Below, piece by piece: positions 33,422-37,442 of a stretch of DNA of 37,442 nt (the stretch's first letter is position 1; each line of letters begins with the position of its first letter). The notes beneath the pieces were generated by a model. That model searched no databases, was not told the DNA's origin, and saw nothing but the letters and a program-made list of their open reading frames with translations. The position numbers and the translations under genes are program-made. The stretch is taken from the IMG/VR virus record IMGVR_UViG_3300002460_000092, positions 1-37,442 of that record; one strand, given 5' to 3'. The DNA is from a virus.

Positions 33422-33669
33422 TAGAATCCGACTACAATCAGAAAAACCTCGCTAGCACTAATTCCAGCTTCAGTTACAGTAATAACTTTTCCTGAAACAG
33501 ATGTCGCACCACTACCCCCATCCGCGTTAGTCAGAGCAATCGCCCATTGCGGATTTGCTAAAAGACTCTCAACCACATCGCCGGTTGCGGCCATAGTGCA
33601 TTTAATAAATTCAACTTTTATCGGACCTAAAACACCAGTAAATCTCGAAACATTTGTTGCAGCAGCCAT
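33421..33669 (-). CDS. Small virion protein
   Basis: 82 residues, Ala/Thr/Val-rich beta-strand composition (VLGPIKVEFIKCTMAATGD, GATSVSGKVITVTEAG), low in charge, ending VFLIVVGF. Composition resembles a small capsid decoration or tail-tube protein. GGAG-rich site upstream (AAAAGGAGAAAA). Directly behind the stem-loop at 33692-33723, which may set its expression relative to the 126-residue gene. Not identified to a family. Confidence 0.5.
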   Translation of the reverse strand: MAAATNVSRFTGVLGPIKVEFIKCTMAATGDVVESLLANPQWAIALTNADGGSGATSVSGKVITVTEAGISASEVFLIVVGF

Positions 33670-33691
33670 TTTTTCTCCTTTTAATTTTATT

Positions 33692-33723
33692 AATAAGGGA
33701 GGAGATTAATCCCCTCCCTTATT
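33692..33723 (-). other. Stem-loop between virion genes
   Basis: An 11-bp perfect stem (AATAAGGGAGG at 33692-33702 with CCTCCCTTATT at 33713-33723) around a 10-base loop lies in the 84-base gap between the 126- and 82-residue virion genes. In the leftward direction it is followed by AATAAAATT, not a clear T run, so it is more likely a processing or mRNA-stability element or partial terminator. On the + strand TGTTTTT follows it, so it could also stop antisense transcription. Confidence 0.55.
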
Positions 33724-33753
33724 TGTTTTTAAGCTATTCTTCTAATCAGTTAA

Positions 33754-34134
33754 TTAAGTAAGTTCAACATCTGAAGCGCTATCTCCGAAAGCCTCAAACG
33801 ATAGCACTGGATCTGCGGTAGCAGCCTCTTCAATGAATTCTCCGCCCGTAGTCTCCTTAATAACATAGAATTGCTGGGCGGCATAACTATAAAGTATTTG
33901 CCGTCTAGCTCCACCAGGATCAGAGGACATGAGCTCTTCACGATGCTTAATATCGATATGGTCTAAAGTGGTTAGCCCCACATCCTGAGGACTAAGAGCT
34001 TCTCCACCTCTTGCATAATTAGTTACTTCGATGACCCCATGAATACTCGTTTTACCTTGTTTAGCGACTCCACCAGTTGTAAAGCCTGCACCAGGTAAAA
34101 AGCTCTTATGGAGCACTTTTACTACTCTTGACAT
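33754..34134 (-). CDS. Virion protein, probably capsid-associated
   Basis: 126 residues. Begins MSRVVKVLHKSFLPGAGFTT, then TSIHGVIEVTNYARGGEALSP, LYSYAAQQFYVIKETTGGEF and an acidic end SFEAFGDSASDVELT. Beta-rich, no enzymatic motif. Such small proteins near the head of the late operon are often head-decoration or head-tail joining proteins. A promoter-like pair of TATAAT boxes lies in the 113-base gap upstream, consistent with high expression. Slightly GC-richer than average here. Confidence 0.5.
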   Translation of the reverse strand: MSRVVKVLHKSFLPGAGFTTGGVAKQGKTSIHGVIEVTNYARGGEALSPQDVGLTTLDHIDIKHREELMSSDPGGARRQILYSYAAQQFYVIKETTGGEFIEEAATADPVLSFEAFGDSASDVELT

Positions 34135-34231
34135 ATTATCTACCTCTTTCTTAAAAGGCTCTTAACAATGAAAGATAAGTCTACCTTTAACTTTATTTTA
34201 ACAAATAAAAGCTTCTTAGCTATTATATCCA

Positions 34232-34260
34232 ATTATATCGGATTTTACTATTTTCTCCAA
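34232..34260 (-). promoter_or_regulatory. Candidate leftward promoter
   Basis: On the - strand TTGGAG (34260-34255) is 17 bases upstream of a perfect TATAAT (34237-34232); a second GATATAAT follows ten bases on (TATAAT at 34227-34222). The pair sits directly upstream of the 126-residue virion gene and overlaps the end of the HNH gene. In AT-rich DNA such boxes arise by chance, and the -35 match is poor, so this is tentative. Confidence 0.3.
34242..34254 (-). repeat. 13-bp direct repeat, copy A
   Basis: ATTTTACTATTTT on the + strand, overlapping the stop of the HNH gene. An identical 13-base copy is at 34911-34923 on the far side of that gene, 669 bases away. The surrounding bases differ. Confidence 0.7.
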
Positions 34261-34895
34261 AATTCTTTTTCTTTGTGATACCTCTTAATGTTATCTATTT
34301 GCCAAAGAGGTCTAAGATTAGTATAATGACAAACCTTTAAGACTTGTTCTCGATCTGTTAGATCTACAGTATAAAACGGAATAATATGATCAATGCTCCA
34401 CATACTTTTACCTCTTCCATAATTCTCCCAGGCCATTCCTGGAAGGAATTGGTTTTCTATATGAACCATTAGTTCTGCTTTGGTACAACCTAAGTCTCGA
34501 ATCGATGAGCACAACTTAGTTTTTCCTTTTAGAACACGAGCAAATCTGTTACGGAGCACGTTTTCTATTCTGAATTGAATATCAGAATCATAACATTTTC
34601 TTCGATACTTTCTTTGAATTCGTGCTATAACTTCTTTTCCGCGCTCAGTTTTTCGGTAATCTTTAATACGCTTTGAATTTTTTTCAGCACAAAACCTACA
34701 GCGTATACGGCCTTCTTCGCTCTTAGATCTACAATTAACGCAAATACCATTTTCTTTATTTTTATTATATTGTTTATTAGATTTTTCATCAAAGCATTTT
34801 TTACACCAAGTACAAAAGCCATCTTTTGTTACTTTGCATTTATAGAACTTCTCAAAGTTTTTCTCTTCTTTGCATTTAGAACAATATTTTAACAT
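34248..34895 (-). CDS. Free-standing HNH homing endonuclease
   Basis: 215 residues. The N-terminal third has zinc-finger Cys pairs (CSKC at 5-8, CTWCKKC at 28-34, CVNC at 52-55, CRFC at 66-69), usual for DNA recognition. The C-terminal nuclease has CTKAELMVHIENQF, GMAWENYGRGKSMWSIDHI (His170 with Asp169) and HYTNLRPLWQIDNIKR (190-205), the HNH form found in phage intron and intergenic endonucleases. It separates the 94-frame conserved gene from the 126-residue virion gene and is bounded by 13-bp direct repeats. No ribosome site is obvious (AAAGAGTTTTA only). AT-rich, so long resident or from a similar phage. Confidence 0.85.
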   Translation of the reverse strand: MLKYCSKCKEEKNFEKFYKCKVTKDGFCTWCKKCFDEKSNKQYNKNKENGICVNCRSKSEEGRIRCRFCAEKNSKRIKDYRKTERGKEVIARIQRKYRRKCYDSDIQFRIENVLRNRFARVLKGKTKLCSSIRDLGCTKAELMVHIENQFLPGMAWENYGRGKSMWSIDHIIPFYTVDLTDREQVLKVCHYTNLRPLWQIDNIKRYHKEKEFWRK

Positions 34896-34910
34896 TAAAA
34901 CTCTTTACCT

Positions 34911-34923
34911 ATTTTACTATTTT
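34911..34923 (-). repeat. 13-bp direct repeat, copy B
   Basis: Second identical copy of the 13-base sequence found at 34242-34254. It lies between the HNH start and the stop of the 81-residue gene, so the two copies bracket the HNH gene exactly. Confidence 0.7.
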
Positions 34924-34931
34924 AATTAAAT

Positions 34932-35177
34932 TCATTTTTTGACTGGTTTACCTGTGCGGGTATCAATACCCTTTAAAATTAGTCTTGGATGCCCTGGAAG
35001 TTTGTATTCAGAAGGCCAATGTCCACTTTTATCCGGCTTAGCCCCAGCGGCAAAGGCTGCCCGATAATCATAATAATGTTTCGGATCATCCGGATTTAGA
35101 TTGAGCCCCAACTTTAATGCATATTTTTTGTACCATTGTTGAAATGCAACCTCTTTATCCAGTAAAATAGTAGCCAT
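34932..35177 (-). CDS. Conserved small phage protein
   Basis: 81 residues from the ATG at 35177, chosen because AGGAGATCTA precedes it; a longer frame to 35216 lacks a site. Contains FQQWYKKYALKLGLN and then YYDYRAAFAAGAKPDKSGHW, SEYKLPGHPRLI and GIDTRTGKPV. That 'YDYRAA...P..SGHWPS.YK.PGHP' core is one I have seen in many small phage proteins of unknown function near capsid genes (memory, no search done). The last gene of the AT-rich part; the GC-rich cassette begins about 40 bases upstream of its start. Confidence 0.7.
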   Translation of the reverse strand: MATILLDKEVAFQQWYKKYALKLGLNLNPDDPKHYYDYRAAFAAGAKPDKSGHWPSEYKLPGHPRLILKGIDTRTGKPVKK

Positions 35178-35215
35178 TAGATCTCCTACTTCTAGAAACA
35201 AATCAACATATGACA

Positions 35216-35341
35216 CTACATGGCCCTTCGAATGACCAACTCGACTCCGATGAGCCTTGCGTCTCCGGTCATATCGTCGGTCAAGGTCGAGGTCTCGTTA
35301 GGATCCCGCGACACGCGCACATGCATCAGCTCCCCAGCAGC
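35216..35341 (-). pseudogene. Out-of-frame stub of a tail protein C-terminus
   Basis: In the frame ending at 35216 the last 41 codons read AAGELMHVRVSRDP, NETSTLTDDMTGDARLIGVE, LVIRRAM. The pattern 'GDxVxxRVxRDxxxxxDTxxxDARLIGV' is the closing strand pair of a domain common at the end of phage tail and baseplate proteins (family recognition from memory). The frame is different from the 419-residue gene that overlaps it (35298-36557) and no full upstream part is visible, so this is either the end of a frameshifted version of that gene or a recombination scar. Its stop lies 38 bases before the next gene's start, a normal operon spacing. Confidence 0.35.
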
Positions 35342-36557
35342 GCAGCGCCGTTGCACGGTCCGGCCAGCACACGAAGGGGAGCTGAATGCAGAAGAGATCC
35401 AGGCTCGAACGGATGATGCCGCGGAAGGTTTTGCCGGGAGCGGGAGCGCTACCAAGACCAATGGCTGCACAGGAGATAGGTTCAGCGGTGTTCACAACGA
35501 TCATATTATCCTCGTAGCGATAAGCCGTGGTCGTCCCTGGGTAGCCACTATCAGGGCTGACAAACGCTCCATTGTAGTAGTGATTCCATGCTATAGCTCC
35601 GATTTGAGTATCTGTCGCAACAACGGTGTCCACTCCTGTTGCCTCTATGGCCAGAACATCATTTACCCAATACCGCAAACGTGTGTTTGTAGTGTTCCAT
35701 CCTGAGTAGTGCACCTTCAGGCAGATCCAATCCCCGGGCTGAACATTACCTCTCCACTCGTAAATGCCTTCAGCTGGGTCTGGTCGGAATCTTACGCGAA
35801 ATGGACCACTAGCTGCGGCGACATTACCTTTGAGTACAGACCCGACCGTTCCGGCCGAATCGAGAAACATAGACCCGCCGAATGGATGATTTCGGCCAAC
35901 AACAGAGTCAACACTTGCACCTACCAGTGGCGAATCTGAGCCTCCCCATTCATCCATTTTATTAGCGGGCCCGCAACCTCCGTCTGGCGTACCCGTGCAT
36001 CCAGGGTCGCCGGGAGCCAAAAAGTTCTCAGACCACATGACTGCAAACGTAATGCCTATTTGTGTCAATCCGGTCCACGAGCCCCGACCTACAATGCCAC
36101 CCGGATCTCCAGTTACAAATCTGTGTCCAAAGCTACGTGTGCCCTGCCACACACAGTCCGTCTCACTAGACACGCCACAGCCCTTATCGCTAAAAGTCGC
36201 GACACCTTCTTCCACAATATCCATACATGGTGTTCTTCCGGTTCCGTCCTGCAGCTGCGTTGTCTGTCCCATCGGTGGCCAGTCATTTCCGCCGCCTGGC
36301 CCGTCGCCCGCATAATGGGTGCATCCCTGTACAGCTTGGCCGTACACCTGCACCCAGCTTCCAGGTCGATCGCGGTCTGCTTGTACCGCCATGTAAAGGT
36401 CTGTGTCCTCGAAGTCTTCACAAAGGACAACACCGTTTTGACCGACTGGGTTGTTGTCGCAGAAGCAATCAACCCCTTCTGTGCAGGACTCGTCCTTGGC
36501 GAACGACACAAACGGAAGGAGGATCAACAGACCGATGATAATGATTCTACTGCCCAT
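35298..36557 (-). CDS. Secreted lectin- or lyase-like protein
   Basis: 419 residues with an N-terminal Sec signal peptide (MGSRIIIIGLLILLPFVSFA, cleavage about residue 20). The body is Gly/Asp/Trp-rich and beta-sandwich-like, with GDWICLKVHYSGWNTTNTRLRYWVND (about 300-325, in shortened form 'LKVHY...TRLRYWVND') and IGAIAWNHYYNGAF resembling polysaccharide lyase or concanavalin A-type domains. 13 or more Cys, plausible disulfides. GC-rich unlike the neighbouring AT-rich genes. The C-terminal 40 residues (WPDRATALRCWGADACARVAGS) lie opposite the tail-protein stub in another frame. A signal peptide is unusual in a phage tail gene, so this may be an exported depolymerase or a captured host gene. 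No catalytic site can be assigned. Confidence 0.6.
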   Translation of the reverse strand: MGSRIIIIGLLILLPFVSFAKDESCTEGVDCFCDNNPVGQNGVVLCEDFEDTDLYMAVQADRDRPGSWVQVYGQAVQGCTHYAGDGPGGGNDWPPMGQTTQLQDGTGRTPCMDIVEEGVATFSDKGCGVSSETDCVWQGTRSFGHRFVTGDPGGIVGRGSWTGLTQIGITFAVMWSENFLAPGDPGCTGTPDGGCGPANKMDEWGGSDSPLVGASVDSVVGRNHPFGGSMFLDSAGTVGSVLKGNVAAASGPFRVRFRPDPAEGIYEWRGNVQPGDWICLKVHYSGWNTTNTRLRYWVNDVLAIEATGVDTVVATDTQIGAIAWNHYYNGAFVSPDSGYPGTTTAYRYEDNMIVVNTAEPISCAAIGLGSAPAPGKTFRGIIRSSLDLFCIQLPFVCWPDRATALRCWGADACARVAGS

Positions 36558-36657
36558 TGAAGCTAACCAGCCCTCTGGCGATCCGGACGGCCAACACGTC
36601 TAGCAATAGCACAAGAAGGGTTATGCCTAGTAAGCGGTGCAAGCCGTGCCTCCGCAT
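36547..36657 (-). CDS. Possible 36-residue membrane peptide
   Basis: A short frame beginning at ATG 36657 inside the end of the LamG gene and ending inside the start of the secreted protein gene. It encodes MRRHGLHRLLGITLLVLLLL-like hydrophobic sequence with a basic N-terminus, consistent with one membrane helix. Overlaps with both neighbours would suit translational coupling, but in GC-rich DNA such frames are common by chance. Apart from it, the 69 bases between the two flanking genes contain no ribosome site I can recognise. Confidence 0.25.
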   Translation of the reverse strand: MRRHGLHRLLGITLLVLLLDVLAVRIARGLVSFNGQ

Positions 36658-37442
36658 AACGAGTCCCTATCACTTGGGTTTGCTTCACCGTTCATCCCAC
36701 AGCAACACAGCTCATTTATCTGATCTGCCGTCAGCACAGAATGCCAGACGGCAAATTGGTACACCTCGAACTCGTGATCGGCCGCGGCGCCAGAATTTGG
36801 CACTTCATCTCGCAGACCAGAATGGTTCACTGTAGTAGACACTTCATCGTCTACGTCCGTTGGACCAGCAGCAGATACACCATTTACGTAAATGCTTCTG
36901 TTTTGAGTGCCACCAGCGCCGCCATTCGCGTCTAGCACCTGACACAGAAGCGCCCATGTACTAGCCGTTACGAGTCCGTCGGCTGTATCCAGATTGCCCC
37001 CCGGGACGGCTGTGTAGCGGACGAGGCCGTCGCTTGCCACCCCGTCTAGGTCTACGCTGAGCACCATGCGATTACTCGTACTCGCTTCCCTGACACCCCA
37101 AATACCATCGAAGTCAGTAGAAGTAATCTTTACCCAGCCACATGTAGTACTGTCACCGTATTGTGTGCTCTTGAAAAGGTTGACTGAGGCTCTGCCAGCA
37201 TAATCGGTGCCTGTGAGTGGTAGCCTGTACACGGTGGATGGCGTACCTACAGCACAACCACTGGAACAAGAGACAAGATCCGTTTCGTTGACGCCCGTGT
37301 TGAAAGTAAGATCAGTAGTTCCTGCTTCATCCTGTGGGGCTGTGTTGGTCGGCCAATCCGTATCAACGTGCATGTATAAATGGGCAGCAGACGTGATGAA
37401 GTTGTCTGGGCTCGTACAGGCGGTAGGGCCGCCGCCCGCCGC
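36627..37442 (-). CDS. LamG-like concanavalin-fold protein (5' end outside window)
   Basis: The frame is open to the right edge, so the gene begins beyond it; at least 271 codons are present. The core has CGWVKITSTDFDGIWGV, STWALLCQVLDANGG, IYVNGV and EFEVYQFAVWHSVLTADQINELC, the strand pattern of LamG/concanavalin A-like modules ('fxvwx..Ltxdqi.el'). The C-terminus is Cys-rich (CCCGMNGEAN, SLCGGTACTAY). Phage LamG modules occur in tail fibres and surface-binding virion proteins. GC-rich like the secreted protein gene that follows. Ends 69 bases before that gene. Confidence 0.65.
   Translation of the reverse strand, partial: AAGGGPTACTSPDNFITSAAHLYMHVDTDWPTNTAPQDEAGTTDLTFNTGVNETDLVSCSSGCAVGTPSTVYRLPLTGTDYAGRASVNLFKSTQYGDSTTCGWVKITSTDFDGIWGVREASTSNRMVLSVDLDGVASDGLVRYTAVPGGNLDTADGLVTASTWALLCQVLDANGGAGGTQNRSIYVNGVSAAGPTDVDDEVSTTVNHSGLRDEVPNSGAAADHEFEVYQFAVWHSVLTADQINELCCCGMNGEANPSDRDSLCGGTACTAY

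Noticed and set aside
35220-36560. Several long + strand frames opposite the secreted protein gene
   Set aside because: They are antisense shadows created by GC-rich coding DNA, with no ribosome sites, low-complexity translations and no recognisable motifs.
1-37442. CRISPR array, tRNA genes, integrase, reverse transcriptase or diversity-generating template repeat
   Set aside because: No regular spaced repeats, no tRNA T-loop and acceptor pattern, and no reverse transcriptase or recombinase motifs were found on reading the window; a tRNAscan or HMM search was not possible.

Overview
The window reads as part of the genome of a tailed bacteriophage, most likely recovered from a metagenome. Most of it is very AT-rich, tightly packed, and full of short overlaps of the ATGA or TAATG kind. 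Two gene blocks point at each other. Positions 1 to about 21,616 are on the + strand (recombination, nucleotide metabolism, lysis, glycosylation). Positions 21,618 to the right edge are on the - strand (virion proteins). The two blocks meet with a single base between their stop codons, beside a 20-base perfect palindrome that looks like the terminator of the virion operon. No tRNA, CRISPR array, integrase or reverse transcriptase was seen, and no host can be named.

The + strand block runs in order: the 3' end of an SbcC/Rad50-like ATPase, a ClpP-like serine peptidase, a small membrane protein, a homing endonuclease, a MazG-like protein of unusually high GC, a DEDD 3'-5' exonuclease with an intein, a GH108 endolysin, a lipoprotein, a dTDP-glucose 4,6-dehydratase, a class II ribonucleotide reductase with two inteins, ThyX, a second homing endonuclease, a dNMP kinase, a second lipoprotein, a three-domain glycosyltransferase, a GT2 glycosyltransferase, peptide deformylase, a CgeB-like glycosyltransferase, a homing endonuclease fused in frame to a GT2 domain, and a 52-residue zinc-ribbon protein. 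Ribonucleotide reductase, ThyX, dNMP kinase and the MazG-like protein form a dNTP-supply set. The sugar dehydratase and at least six glycosyltransferase domains suggest modification of a glycan, of DNA, or of the host surface.

The - strand block, read right to left, has the order connector-like protein, beta-propeller-type tail protein, then three large proteins with coiled-coil, Ala-rich or glycine-zipper segments. This resembles the gp11-gp12-gp14-gp15-gp16 order of T7-like podoviruses, so a short-tailed phage with a DNA-ejection complex is the best inference. Upstream are small virion proteins, an FN3 protein, two small zinc-ribbon or conserved proteins, and an HNH endonuclease flanked by 13-bp direct repeats.

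From about 35,215 to the right edge the base composition switches sharply to GC-rich. This part holds a LamG-like protein cut by the window edge, a Sec-signal-bearing protein with a lectin- or lyase-like body, and an out-of-frame stub resembling the end of a phage tail protein. It looks like an acquired receptor-binding or surface cassette.

The most striking feature is the load of selfish endonuclease elements. There are three inteins, all at active-site positions of DNA or nucleotide enzymes, and four HNH genes, three of which sit exactly at the 5' end of another gene. One of those is fused to a glycosyltransferase, and another is bordered by strongly folded RNA-like sequence.
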